Assembly: GCF_036826855.1 (NCBI RefSeq) | Contig: NZ_CP104578.1 | Coordinates: 1,860,001-1,924,000, forward strand | Length of the DNA stretch: 64,000 bases | Direction: 5' to 3' | From: Streptomyces sp. SJL17-4 | GTDB taxonomy: Bacteria; Actinomycetota; Actinomycetes; Streptomycetales; Streptomycetaceae | Shown here: positions 42,021 through 51,105 of the stretch, piece after piece | Numbering within the stretch: the stretch's first letter is position 1 | Layout: each line of letters begins with the position of its first letter | Translations under genes and position numbers: made by a program | Notes under the pieces: generated by a model | Seen by the model: the letters and a program-made list of their open reading frames with translations, nothing else | Told to the model about the DNA's origin: nothing | Databases searched by the model: none

Positions 42021-42290
42021 ACAACTGTCCTGAGTGCATCGGACAGGCTGCGTGCACGCCTGGCGCGATCGAGGGCAACCCATGCCTGCGAACTCCTCCG
42101 CGCCGCCCAGCGTTGCGCCCCCTGCCAGGCCGGCAAGGCCCGTTCTCACGCTGGCCTCGTTCTCGATCACGCGTCCGAGCACAGGGCACTCCCTGCACCT
42201 CGAACAGCCCGAGACGGTCGCCGACCACCTGGGCTTTCTGAACAGCGGCCCCTCCTCCAACCACCCAGAACTCGAAAGGTTGACCGAACC

Positions 42291-43337
42291 ATGACTGACA
42301 AGGAAAGGCAGGAGGCCATGGCTGTGACGACTCCTGCGTACGCGAGCGACGCACTGGCCGAGGGGACCGTCGACGCGGTGGTGATCGGCGGGGGCGCCGC
42401 GGGGCTGAACGGTGCACTGATCCTCGCCCGCTCCCGCCGCTCGGTCGTCGTGATCGACAGCGGCTCCCCGCGCAACGCGCCCGCGGAGGCCGTGCACGGC
42501 CTCATCGCCCTGGACGGCACCCCGCCGCCCGAGATCCTTCGGCGGGGCCGGGAGCAGGTGCGCCAGTACGGCGGACGCGTCGTGTTCGGCGAGGTGGTCT
42601 CGGCCGAGTCCACCGCCCCGTCGGCGGACGGGGACCTGCGGTTCACCGTCACCCTGGCCGACGGCCGCAGCATCACCGCCCGCCGCATCCTGGTGGCCAC
42701 CGGCCTCACGGATGTGCTGCCGGAGGTGCCCGGGCTCGCCGCGCACTGGGGACACAGTGTGGTGCACTGCCCGTACTGCCACGGCTGGGAGGTGCGCGAT
42801 GAGCCCATCGGCATTCTCGCCACCGGCCCGGTCTCCATCGGCCACGCGTTTCTGTTCCGGCAGCTGACCGAGGACCTGACCTACTTCACCCACGGCACCG
42901 ACCTGGACGAGGACAGCCGCGCCCGTTTCGCCGCCCGCGGCATCCGCGTCATCGACACCCCGGTCACCGAGGTCGTCAACGACGAGGACGATGCCCTCGC
43001 CGGGGTGCGCCTGGCCGACGGCCAGGTCGTGGCCCGCCGCGTCGTCGCGGTCGCCGCGCAGCTGCAGGCCCGCACCCAGGGCCTGGAAGGTCTGGGCCTG
43101 CCGGTGCAGGACCTGCCGAACATGGGCCGCGGTTTCGCCTCCGGCACGGCCGGCACCACCGAGGTGCCGGGTGTGTGGGTGGCCGGCAACGCCACCGATC
43201 TGGTCGCCCAGGTCGGGGCCTCCGCAGCGGCCGGCGCACTGGCCGGCGCCGACATCAACAGGGTGCTGGCCGCCGCGGACACCGACGCGGCCCTCCAGGG
43301 GATCGCCGAGGTAAGCCCCAAAGGGGCCACAGGATGA
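42291..43337 (+). CDS. Thioredoxin reductase-like FAD-dependent oxidoreductase
   Basis: 348 residues from ATG 42291 (ATG 42318 lies very close to an AGGAGG and is an alternative). FAD loop AVVIGGGAAGLNGALILARS (29-48); redox pair C160-P-Y-C163 in HCPYCHGWE; second FAD motif GVWVAGNATDLVAQVGAS. The NADPH loop that should read GxGxxA is degenerate (IGILATGPVSIGHAFLF). That pattern resembles the GliT/HlmI/DepH group of dithiol oxidases more than true thioredoxin reductase. With the efflux gene just downstream, a role in resistance to a thiol-reactive or redox compound is plausible but unproven. Confidence 0.82.
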   Translation: MTDKERQEAMAVTTPAYASDALAEGTVDAVVIGGGAAGLNGALILARSRRSVVVIDSGSPRNAPAEAVHGLIALDGTPPPEILRRGREQVRQYGGRVVFGEVVSAESTAPSADGDLRFTVTLADGRSITARRILVATGLTDVLPEVPGLAAHWGHSVVHCPYCHGWEVRDEPIGILATGPVSIGHAFLFRQLTEDLTYFTHGTDLDEDSRARFAARGIRVIDTPVTEVVNDEDDALAGVRLADGQVVARRVVAVAAQLQARTQGLEGLGLPVQDLPNMGRGFASGTAGTTEVPGVWVAGNATDLVAQVGASAAAGALAGADINRVLAAADTDAALQGIAEVSPKGATG

Positions 43338-43431
43338 TCTCGAAGCCCTGAGATCTCAGCCCGCCGCCCGCTCACCTCATGGGCATGTGAGTGATTCCGC
43401 TCGTCCGCCCCGTCCCTCTCAGGAGCTACTG

Positions 43432-45063
43432 ATGCCCTTCCTTGCGAACACCCCCGTGGAGAAAATGACCGGGCCTTACGCGCGGCGCTGGTGGGCGCTG
43501 CTCGTGCTGTGCCTGAGCCTGCTGATCACCGTGATGGCGAATACGTCGCTGATCGTCGCCGCCCCCGGCATGACCACCGACCTGGGCCTGAGCAGCAGTG
43601 ATCTGCAGTGGGTCGTCGACAGCTACACCGTTCCGTACGCGGCGCTGATGCTGGTGCTGGGCGCGATCGGGGACAAGTACAGCCGGCGCGGCGCGCTGGT
43701 GCTGGGGCTGCTGATCTTCGCCGGCGGTTCGGTGATGGGGAGCATGGTCGACGAGACCTCGCTGGTCATCGTGGCCCGCGCGATCATGGGTGTCGGTGCC
43801 GCGGTCGTGATGCCGGCCACGCTGTCCCTGGTGGTCGCGACCTTCCCCCGGAGCGAGCGGACCAAGGCCATCACTGCCTGGGCCGCGACCTCCGGGCTGG
43901 CGGTAGCCGTCGGCCCGCTGGTCTCCGGCTGGCTGCTCGAGGACCACGCCTGGGGCTCGACCTTCCTGATCAACGTGCCGATCGCCGTCCTCGCCGTGTT
44001 CGGCGCGCTCGCCCTGGTACCGCCGTCCAAGGCGGAGGGCATGGGCCGGATCGACTACGTCGGTGGTCTGCTGTCGATGGTCACCGTCGGCTCCCTGATC
44101 TACGCCGCCATCGAGGGCCCGCACTCCGGCTGGGGCGTCGGCCCCGTCACCGGCGCCGTGGTCGCCGGTGTCGGTCTGGTCGCCTTCGTCGCCTGGGAGC
44201 TGCGGCACCCGCACCCGATGCTGGATGTCCGAAAGTTCGCGCTGCGGCCCTTCAGCGGCTCGATGCTCGCGGTGATGTTCTTCTTCTTCGGCATGTTCGC
44301 CGTGATCTACTACTCGACGCAGTTCCTGCAGTTCGTCCTCGGCTACGGCGCCCTGGACACGGGTGTACGGCTGCTGCCGCTGGGCGGTGCGGTGTTCCTC
44401 GGGTCCGCGGTGACCGGGGTGCTCGCCCCGAAGCTGGGGGTGAGGGTGATGGCCGTGACCGGCCTGACCGTCGGCACGGCGGGCATGTTCCTGCTCACCC
44501 AGATCGACAAGGGGTCGACGTACGGGGACTTCCTGGCGCCGCTGATGATGCTGGGCCTCGCGCTCGGACTGGCCATCTCCCCGGCGACCGACACGATCAT
44601 GGGCTCCTTCCCCGAGTCCGAGCTGGGCGTCGGCGGCGGTGTCAACGACACCGCGCTCGAGCTGGGCGGGGCGCTGGGCATCGCGGTGCTGGGCTCGCTG
44701 CTTGGCACGGCCTACCGGGACGAGCTGACCGACCTGGTGGGCAACCGGCTCCCGGCGGAGGCGATGGAGACCGCCAAGGACTCGGTCGGCGCCGGCCTGG
44801 CCGTCGCGGAGCGGGTCGCGCAGGATCCCTCCGCCGGGCCCCAGCAGGCCCAGGCCGCCGTGGACGCCGTCCACCAGGCCTTCGCCCACGGAGTCGCCCA
44901 GACCAGCCTCATCGGCGGGATCATCATGGCCGCCGGAACAATGATCGTCCTCGCGCTCCTGCCGGGCCGGCGCGGGTTCGCGAGGAAGAGCGCCGAGCCG
45001 GGGGCCGGGACGACGGCGAGCGAGGCGGCGACTGTGCGGGAGCACACCGGGTCCACCCGCTAG
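43432..45063 (+). CDS. DHA2-type (14-helix) MFS efflux transporter
   Basis: 543 residues from ATG 43432 with caggag; a GTG at 43387 would add a hydrophilic extension. Fourteen membrane segments, from WWALLVLCLSLLITVMANTS; motif A-like loop LGAIGDKYSRRGALVLG; motif C region AATSGLAVAVGPLVSGWLLE, typical for QacA/EmrB-type drug-proton antiporters. Just downstream of the flavoprotein and probably co-transcribed with it under TetR control. A resistance cassette is the likely meaning. Confidence 0.9.
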   Translation: MPFLANTPVEKMTGPYARRWWALLVLCLSLLITVMANTSLIVAAPGMTTDLGLSSSDLQWVVDSYTVPYAALMLVLGAIGDKYSRRGALVLGLLIFAGGSVMGSMVDETSLVIVARAIMGVGAAVVMPATLSLVVATFPRSERTKAITAWAATSGLAVAVGPLVSGWLLEDHAWGSTFLINVPIAVLAVFGALALVPPSKAEGMGRIDYVGGLLSMVTVGSLIYAAIEGPHSGWGVGPVTGAVVAGVGLVAFVAWELRHPHPMLDVRKFALRPFSGSMLAVMFFFFGMFAVIYYSTQFLQFVLGYGALDTGVRLLPLGGAVFLGSAVTGVLAPKLGVRVMAVTGLTVGTAGMFLLTQIDKGSTYGDFLAPLMMLGLALGLAISPATDTIMGSFPESELGVGGGVNDTALELGGALGIAVLGSLLGTAYRDELTDLVGNRLPAEAMETAKDSVGAGLAVAERVAQDPSAGPQQAQAAVDAVHQAFAHGVAQTSLIGGIIMAAGTMIVLALLPGRRGFARKSAEPGAGTTASEAATVREHTGSTR

Positions 45064-45131
45064 ATCGCCGGCGGGGCGTCCACTGGATCGCCGGGGACGC
45101 GTCCGCCGGGTCGCCGGGGACGCGTCCCCGG
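45063..45131 (+). terminator. Imperfect 22-bp tandem repeats ending in a perfect dyad
   Basis: Three imperfect copies of a gatcgccggggacgcgtccnc unit follow the efflux gene; the last ends in the perfect 18-bp palindrome ccggggacgcgtccccgg (45114-45131), which can form a terminator hairpin. The remaining 190 bp to 45326 show nothing. Confidence 0.5.
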
Positions 45132-45325
45132 ATCGACAGGCGACGCCGCTGCGCCGCACTCCGCTATGCCGCACCCGCTGCTGCTCGCACCCACGCGGCG
45201 GCGTCGTGCGACCGCCCTGCGGCCCATGCTCGGTTGACGGTGGAAGCAACCGCTCGCAAGAGGCGAGAGAACAGGAGGACGGCACGGCACCGTGCCGCGG
45301 GAGGTGCGGAACGATTCAGCAGGGC

Positions 45326-46258
45326 TCAGCCACGGGTCCAGTCCTGGCCGGCGGTCACCTCGCCGCTGATGCGATGCCACTCGGCCTCCCCACCGGGCAG
45401 CGGCCAGGCCCAGGTGAGTTGTTCCTTGGTGTTCAGGTCCTGGAGGAGACGGGCGAGCTGCGGGCCTGCGGTGGCGGCGCCGTCGGGGACGGTGGAACCG
45501 TGGACGGCGCGGAGCTCCGCGAAACGTGCCAGTTCGTCCTCGTAGAAGCCCACGGCCTCGTGCGTGCGTGAGGCCAGGTCGTCACGCGGCACCGTCCGCT
45601 GCAACTGCAGCACCGGAGGGTCGACGGATTCGGCGATCGCCGCGGCGAGCCGCGCGTGACCGTCCAGGATCAGATGGCAGTCCAGGCCGCTGACCCACCA
45701 CAGCAGGACGGGCGGGAGCGTCCCTTCCCGCGCCTGCTTGCGGTACGCCTTGACCCGGCTGTCGTCGGCGGCGGGCATCGGCCGCAGCGGAAGGATCTCC
45801 CACGAGACGGAATGGTCGAACCAGTCGATGTACCCGTCGGGATGGCCCTCCACGAGCATCGAGCTCCAGTGCACGGCAGGCGACGTGTCGCCGCGGCCCC
45901 AGCGCTGGAGCGGGCTCTCGCCCGACAGCAGCCACCTGCCCTCGTGCAGCGGACTGTCCGGCGAGTCGACGAGGTACTGGGCGATGCGGTGGGCCCACCG
46001 TTCCGGACTGCCCGCCAGCGCGCGCCCCGTGTCGGCACGGAGCGGCGGGACGACGGAGCGGTACGCGTCGGTGCGCCAGAAGTCCACACCCTGGAGGTGC
46101 TCGTCGACGACGGCGAGCAGCACGGGCCGCGACTGCTGCGCGAGCAGCAGCCGCCGCCCGGCACTGAACACGCGCAGCCCCTGCTGATGGCGGTCCCGCA
46201 CGTCGAGTGACAGGCCCACCCATGTGCCGTCGTCCCGCGTGACATCGTTCCGCCGCAT
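45326..46258 (-). CDS. Hypothetical protein
   Basis: 310 residues from ATG 46258. No signal peptide or membrane segment. The body reads like a soluble globular protein (GLSLDVRDRHQQGLRVFSAG, WRTDAYRSVVPPLRADTG, WFDHSVSWEILPLRPMPAAD). The segment LILDGHARLAAAIAESVDPP is like the dG-x-R/H-R-l motif of ParB-fold proteins, but that is a weak hint. I do not recognise the family. Confidence 0.75.
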   Translation of the reverse strand: MRRNDVTRDDGTWVGLSLDVRDRHQQGLRVFSAGRRLLLAQQSRPVLLAVVDEHLQGVDFWRTDAYRSVVPPLRADTGRALAGSPERWAHRIAQYLVDSPDSPLHEGRWLLSGESPLQRWGRGDTSPAVHWSSMLVEGHPDGYIDWFDHSVSWEILPLRPMPAADDSRVKAYRKQAREGTLPPVLLWWVSGLDCHLILDGHARLAAAIAESVDPPVLQLQRTVPRDDLASRTHEAVGFYEDELARFAELRAVHGSTVPDGAATAGPQLARLLQDLNTKEQLTWAWPLPGGEAEWHRISGEVTAGQDWTRG

Positions 46259-46304
46259 GCCGAGAGCGTAGACGGTCGGGCCGCTGGGGCTTCCCGGACG
46301 GGCC

Positions 46305-46853
46305 CTACCCGTGCGACAGCCGGAACGACATCTGGCCGAAGCCGACCACGTCGCCCGACCGTACGACCACCGCGCCGGTCACCCGGCGGCCGTTGACCGT
46401 CGTGCCGTTCGTCGAGCCGAGGTCGCGGAGGATCCACATCCCGCTCTGCATCGACAGTTCGGCGTGCAGCCGGGAGGCCGTCTCGTGGCTGAGGCGGAGG
46501 CCGTTGACCGGGTCCCGGCCGATGCGCAGGGGGTGCGGGCCCGGCAGGGGCAGCAGCAGCTTCGGCAGCCGCTCCGCGGACCAGGCGCGTCCCAGCTTGG
46601 CCGTGAACGCGGACATCCGCTCGACCGCGCCCACCACCCGGCGGGTCCAGGTGCCCTCGGTCCTCAGGTCGGCGGTGAGCAGGGCGAGTTCGTCGGGGCG
46701 CCGGGCCTGGAGCGCGCGCTCCATCCGGTAGACGAACGTGTCGTGCGAGAGGCGGCCCTGGGCGGCGCCCTCACGGAGCAGCACCAGCGCGCGGTCCCGC
46801 TCGGCGTCGGTCAGCCGAGGGGTGTTCGCCGGAAGCTCGAAAGGGGTCGTCAC
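46305..46853 (-). CDS. DUF1707 and FHA domain protein
   Basis: 182 residues from GTG 46853. Residues about 12-65 are a DUF1707 domain (RLTDAERDRALVLLREGAAQ, GRLSHDTFVYRMERALQARR). Residues about 105-180 are an FHA domain with all key positions: IGRDPVNGLRLSHETASRLH (G-R, S-x-x-H) and LGSTNGTTVNG. It should bind phosphothreonine peptides, so it is probably read by Ser/Thr kinases elsewhere in the genome. No kinase lies in the window. Confidence 0.92.
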   Translation of the reverse strand: MTTPFELPANTPRLTDAERDRALVLLREGAAQGRLSHDTFVYRMERALQARRPDELALLTADLRTEGTWTRRVVGAVERMSAFTAKLGRAWSAERLPKLLLPLPGPHPLRIGRDPVNGLRLSHETASRLHAELSMQSGMWILRDLGSTNGTTVNGRRVTGAVVVRSGDVVGFGQMSFRLSHG

Positions 46854-46988
46854 ATCTGTGATTGTCGGTCCGTCGGGCCCGCAGTGTCCAGAAGAGCCCC
46901 CGGGCCGGGAAACCCCGTATCCCCTCGTCGGTGATCACTGTTACGGTCTGCCGTCTCCACAGCACGGATCCCCAGGGGGAAACACGAC

Positions 46989-47987
46989 GTGACCACGTCT
47001 TCTTCGAGCACCACCAACTACCCGCACGGCCTCGTCATACGTCCGCTCGCCGGACCCGAGGAACTCGACCTGTTCCTCCGCCTCACCTACTCGCTCGACC
47101 ACGAGCTCGCCGACGACCTCGCCACCGGCCGCCGCGTCCCCGAGTGGATGTGGGTCGCCCTCGACGGCGACCGGCTCCTCGGCCGGCTCTCCTGGTGGAC
47201 GAACGCGGCCGGCGGCGCCCCAGAGCAGTTCGACTTCTTCGACCTCGCCCCGGAGCTGTCGGAGGAGGAGCGCGCCGCGGTCGGTCTGCGGCTTCTGGAG
47301 ACCGCCACGGCCGCCGTGATCCCGGCGGGCACGCAGCGTCCGGAGTTCTGCCGCTTCATGCCTGCGGACTGGCGTGAGATTCCGGAGACCCGGTCCCTCC
47401 TGGAGTCCGTCTTCGGCGCCCTTGTGGCGACGGGGGCTCGTCCGCTCGTCGAGCGGCTGCGTCTGGAGTGGCGTCCCGGCACCCCCGTACCGGAGCCGAA
47501 GGGCCGTCTGGAGTTCCGCCCGGTGCGGGACCGCGAGGACCTGGTCGCGCTGATGACGCCGGTCATGGAGGGCACGCTCGACGCGCACGGCCAGGCCGAT
47601 CTGGCCTCCGGCCTGTCGGCGCGCGAGGCCGCGGAGCTGCACTACGACGAGGAGTTCGCCCACTACTCCTCGCCGCGGGAGTGGTGGCAGGTGGCCCAGC
47701 TGCCGGAGACCGGGGAGCCGGTCGGCTTCGTCGTCCCCGCGAGGAACAACTACCACCACACGATCGCGTACATCGGCGTGCTGCCCGCCCACCGCGGCCA
47801 CGGCTACATCGACGACATCCTGGCCGAGGGCACGCGGATCCTCGCCGCCGCCGACGTCCCCCGGATCCGGGCGGCGACGGACCTGGGCAATGTCCCGATG
47901 GCGGCGTCGTTCGCCCGTGCGGGCTACGTCACGTTCGAGCGGGCGATCAACTACGTGTGGGACACACCAGGCGTGGCGGGTTCCTGA
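46989..47987 (+). CDS. GNAT-family acetyltransferase, two-domain
   Basis: 332 residues from GTG 46989. The C-terminal GNAT core is clear (HHTIAYIGVLPAHRGHGYID then DDILAEGTRILAAADVPRIR and NVPMAASFARAGYVTF). The N-terminal half looks like a second, degenerate GNAT module (VALDGDRLLGRLSWWTNAAG). Substrate unknown. 61 bp before treZ on the same strand. Confidence 0.87.
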   Translation: MTTSSSSTTNYPHGLVIRPLAGPEELDLFLRLTYSLDHELADDLATGRRVPEWMWVALDGDRLLGRLSWWTNAAGGAPEQFDFFDLAPELSEEERAAVGLRLLETATAAVIPAGTQRPEFCRFMPADWREIPETRSLLESVFGALVATGARPLVERLRLEWRPGTPVPEPKGRLEFRPVRDREDLVALMTPVMEGTLDAHGQADLASGLSAREAAELHYDEEFAHYSSPREWWQVAQLPETGEPVGFVVPARNNYHHTIAYIGVLPAHRGHGYIDDILAEGTRILAAADVPRIRAATDLGNVPMAASFARAGYVTFERAINYVWDTPGVAGS

Positions 47988-48048
47988 CTGCCAGGATGGT
48001 CGCGGTAGTCAGTCGTGCAGTGGCTGGTCCGTCGACGAGGGGATTTCC

Positions 48049-49800
48049 GTGCTCTTCGAGGTGTGGGCGCCGAACGCCCGTGACCGGGTGACGCTGGAGC
48101 TGAACGGCTCCGCGCATCCCCTGGAGCGGGACGCCGAGCGGGAGGGCTGGTGGACGAGTGTCGTACCCGCCGAGGACGGCGACCGGTACGGCTTCTCGCT
48201 CGACGGAGGGCACCTGCTGCCCGACCCGCGCTCCCGCCGGCAGCCCGACGGTCCCGACGGGCTGAGCGCGGTCGTCGACCACTCCGCGTACGTCTGGCGG
48301 AACGAGTCCCCGAAGCTGCGGCTCCGCAGCGCCGTCCTGTACGAGCTGCACCTCGGCACCTTCACCCCGGAGGGCACCCTGGACGCGGCGGCCGCGCGCC
48401 TCGGGGAACTCGCGGGCCTCGGCATCACCCATGTGGAGCTGATGCCGCTGTGTCCGTTCCCCGGGGTGCGGGGCTGGGGGTACGACGGGGTGGCGCCGTG
48501 GGCGGTGCACGAGCCGTACGGCGGCCCCGAGGCCCTGAAGCGGTTCACGGACGCGGCGCACGGGCTCGGCATGGGCGTGGTCCTGGACGTGGTGCACAAC
48601 CACCTGGGGCCCGACGGCAACCATCTCCCGTCCTTCGGCCCGTACTTCACGGAGACCCACCACACGCCGTGGGGCGCGGCGGTGAACCTGGACGCGCCCG
48701 GCTCGGACGAGGTCCGGGCGTACTTCCGGGGCAGCGCGCTCGCCTGGCTGCGGGACTACCGGATCGACGGGCTGCGGCTCGACGCCGTGCACGCCCTCGC
48801 CGACACCCGGGCACTGACCTTCCTGGAGGAGCTGTCGGCGGCCGTCGACGAGCTGGCGAAGGAGCAGGGCCGCCCGCACTTCCTGATCGCCGAGTCCGAT
48901 CTCGCCGACCCGCGCACGACCACCCCGCGCGCGCTCGGCGGCATCGGGATCCACGCCCAGTGGAACGACGACTTCCACCACTCCCTGCACACCGCCCTGA
49001 CCGGTGAGTCCCAGGGCTACTACGCGGACTTCGCGCGCGCCCCCATGGCCGCGCTCGCGAAGACGCTCACCCACGTCTTCTTCCACGACGGCACCTACTC
49101 GGCCTTCCGGGGGCGCCGGCACGGGCGTCCGGTGGACCGGGAGCGCACCCCCGCCCATCGTTTCCTCGGGTACGCGCAGACCCATGACCAGATCGGCAAC
49201 CGGGCCCTGGGCGACCGTCTTTCGGCCTCCCTCTCCCCCGGTCTGCTCGCCTGCGCGGCGACCCTCGTCCTCACCGGCCCCTCGGTGCCGATGCTCTTCA
49301 TGGGCGAGGAGTGGGGGGCGAGGACGCCCTGGCAGTACTTCACCGACCACACCGACCCGGAGCTCGCGGAGGCCGTACGGCGGGGCAGGCGGCGGGAGTT
49401 CGCGGAGCACGGCTGGGACGAGAACGAGGTCCCCGACCCGCAGGAGGCCGCCACCCGCGACCGTTCGGTCCTCGACCGGGCCGAGCGCGAGCGGGACCCG
49501 CACAAGCGGCTGCTCGCCTGGTACCGCCAGCTCATCGCGCTGCGCCGCACCCTGCCCGACCTGACCGACCCGGACCTGGCGGGCGTGAAGGTGGCCTTCG
49601 ACGAGGAGGCCCGCTGGCTGGTCTTCCGCCGCGGGGTCCTGCGGGTGGCGGTCAACCTCGGCAAGGAGCCGGCCGTGATCCCGCTCGGCTCCAACGGCCG
49701 CGACCAGGTCCTGGCGGCGTGGGAGCCGGTCGAGACCCCCGCGGTGGACGGGGTCCTGCGGCTCCCCGGCGAGTCGGCGGTCGTCCTGACGGACGGCTGA
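48049..49800 (+). CDS. treZ: Malto-oligosyltrehalose trehalohydrolase
   Basis: 583 residues from GTG 48049 with gagggg. Releases trehalose from the product of TreY. N-terminal beta domain (FEVWAPNARDRVTLELNG), GH13 subfamily 10 barrel: VVLDVVHNHLGPDGNH, YRIDGLRLDAVHAL (nucleophile Asp), FLIAESDLADPR (acid Glu), GYAQTHDQIGNRALGDRL. Together with treY (36269) and glgX (32857) it forms a glycogen-to-trehalose route dispersed over 17 kb. The TGA stop is inside a heptanucleotide repeat. Confidence 0.95.
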   Translation: MLFEVWAPNARDRVTLELNGSAHPLERDAEREGWWTSVVPAEDGDRYGFSLDGGHLLPDPRSRRQPDGPDGLSAVVDHSAYVWRNESPKLRLRSAVLYELHLGTFTPEGTLDAAAARLGELAGLGITHVELMPLCPFPGVRGWGYDGVAPWAVHEPYGGPEALKRFTDAAHGLGMGVVLDVVHNHLGPDGNHLPSFGPYFTETHHTPWGAAVNLDAPGSDEVRAYFRGSALAWLRDYRIDGLRLDAVHALADTRALTFLEELSAAVDELAKEQGRPHFLIAESDLADPRTTTPRALGGIGIHAQWNDDFHHSLHTALTGESQGYYADFARAPMAALAKTLTHVFFHDGTYSAFRGRRHGRPVDRERTPAHRFLGYAQTHDQIGNRALGDRLSASLSPGLLACAATLVLTGPSVPMLFMGEEWGARTPWQYFTDHTDPELAEAVRRGRRREFAEHGWDENEVPDPQEAATRDRSVLDRAERERDPHKRLLAWYRQLIALRRTLPDLTDPDLAGVKVAFDEEARWLVFRRGVLRVAVNLGKEPAVIPLGSNGRDQVLAAWEPVETPAVDGVLRLPGESAVVLTDG

Positions 49801-49852
49801 CGGCTGACGGCTGACGGCTGACGGCTGACGGCTGACGGCTGACGGCTGACGG
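49793..49852. repeat. Heptanucleotide tandem repeat over the treZ stop
   Basis: Eight perfect copies of acggctg (49793-49848) plus a partial ninth. The first junction makes the TGA stop of treZ; the 7-bp period puts TGA in all three frames. It ends 16 bp before the stop of the convergent aminopeptidase gene. Confidence 0.95.
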
Positions 49853-49867
49853 TCGGTCCGTCGGCGG

Positions 49868-51031
49868 CTACTCGACGATCGCCATCTCGTGCGGGGTGTT
49901 GTTGAAGCGGCGCCCCGCACCCTCCTCCGTCGCCGTCACGATGTCCTCGATCCGGACGCCGAAGCGGCCCGGCAGATAGACACCGGGCTCGATGGAGAAG
50001 CACATGCCGGGCACGATCGGCAGTTCCTCCCCCTCGATCATGTACGGCGGTTCGTGGGTGGTGACGCCGATGCCGTGGCCGGTGCGGTGGATGAAGTACG
50101 CGCCGTACCCGGCGTCCGTGATGACCTTGCGGGCCGCCCGGTCCACCTCCTGGCAGGCGACCCCGGGCCGTACCGCCTCGAAGCCCGCCTGCTGGGCCTC
50201 CCGTACGAGGTCGTGGACGCGCCGCTCCTCGACGGTGGGTTCGCCGACGTGGACGGTACGGGTGGTGTCGGAGCCGTACCCGTGCTTGAGGCCGCCGAAG
50301 TCGAGGACGACCATGTCGCCGCGCTCGATGACCCGGTCGCCGGCCTCGTGGTGCGGGTTGGCGCCGTTGGGGCCCGAGCCGACGACGGTGAAGTCGACCT
50401 GCGAGTGCCCGAAACGCAGCAGCAGCGCGGCGAGGTCGGCGGCCACGTCGGTCTCCCTGCGGCCGGCGAACCGGACCTTCAGGATCTCGCCGTACGCCCG
50501 GTCGGCGGCGGCCCCGGCGGCCGCGATCCGGGCGAGCTCGTGGGCGTCCTTGACGCCGCGGAGCATCGGCAGGGCCTCGGTGAGGGAGACGTACGAGGTC
50601 CCCGGGAGGGCCTGCTGGAGGCCGAGGAGGTGCATGGCCCAGGCGTTGTCGCTGACGCCGAACCGGCCGTCGACGTCGAGGAGGGGCGCGGTGACGGCGT
50701 ACGGGTCGTTGCCGTCGGTCCAGTCCCGCAGGGTGAGCGCGGCGGCCCCGGCGGCCTTCTCGGCGTCGGGGGCCTCCAGGGTCGGGACGACCAGGACCGG
50801 CTCCTGCCCCGGGGCGATGACGAGGGCCGTGAGCCGCTCGGTGATCGCGGTCGGCCGGTAGCCGGTGAGGTAGACGAGGTCGGGGCCGGGGGCGACGATC
50901 ACGCCCGCGAGTCCGGCGTCGGCCGCGGACTCGGCGGCGCGGGCCATCCGGGCCCGGTAGTCGTCCGGGGTGAACGGGACGGGGGCCTCGCCCCGCTCCT
51001 CGGCCGCTTCGGGGGCGGGGCTGCTCGGCAT
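49868..51031 (-). CDS. Xaa-Pro aminopeptidase (aminopeptidase P family, M24)
   Basis: 387 residues from ATG 51031 behind aaggag. N-terminal creatinase-like domain (VIVAPGPDLVYLTGYRP), then the pita-bread fold with the five metal ligands: Asp in VVLDFGGLKHGYG, Asp in SDTTRTVHVG, His in IHRTGHGIGV, Glu in CFSIEPGVYL and Glu in VRIEDIVTAT. Cleaves the first residue before proline; cytoplasmic. Confidence 0.93.
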   Translation of the reverse strand: MPSSPAPEAAEERGEAPVPFTPDDYRARMARAAESAADAGLAGVIVAPGPDLVYLTGYRPTAITERLTALVIAPGQEPVLVVPTLEAPDAEKAAGAAALTLRDWTDGNDPYAVTAPLLDVDGRFGVSDNAWAMHLLGLQQALPGTSYVSLTEALPMLRGVKDAHELARIAAAGAAADRAYGEILKVRFAGRRETDVAADLAALLLRFGHSQVDFTVVGSGPNGANPHHEAGDRVIERGDMVVLDFGGLKHGYGSDTTRTVHVGEPTVEERRVHDLVREAQQAGFEAVRPGVACQEVDRAARKVITDAGYGAYFIHRTGHGIGVTTHEPPYMIEGEELPIVPGMCFSIEPGVYLPGRFGVRIEDIVTATEEGAGRRFNNTPHEMAIVE

Positions 51032-51105
51032 GGGGGCTCCTTCTCGGCTCCGCTGCGTCCTGGACGTACAGCATCCTGCCGGGCCGGATCGGCGGCCGCG
51101 ACCGC

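Noticed and set aside
49793..49852. Phase variation of treZ by the heptamer tract
   Set aside because: The stop codon is made at the first unit junction, so changes in unit number downstream leave the protein as it is.
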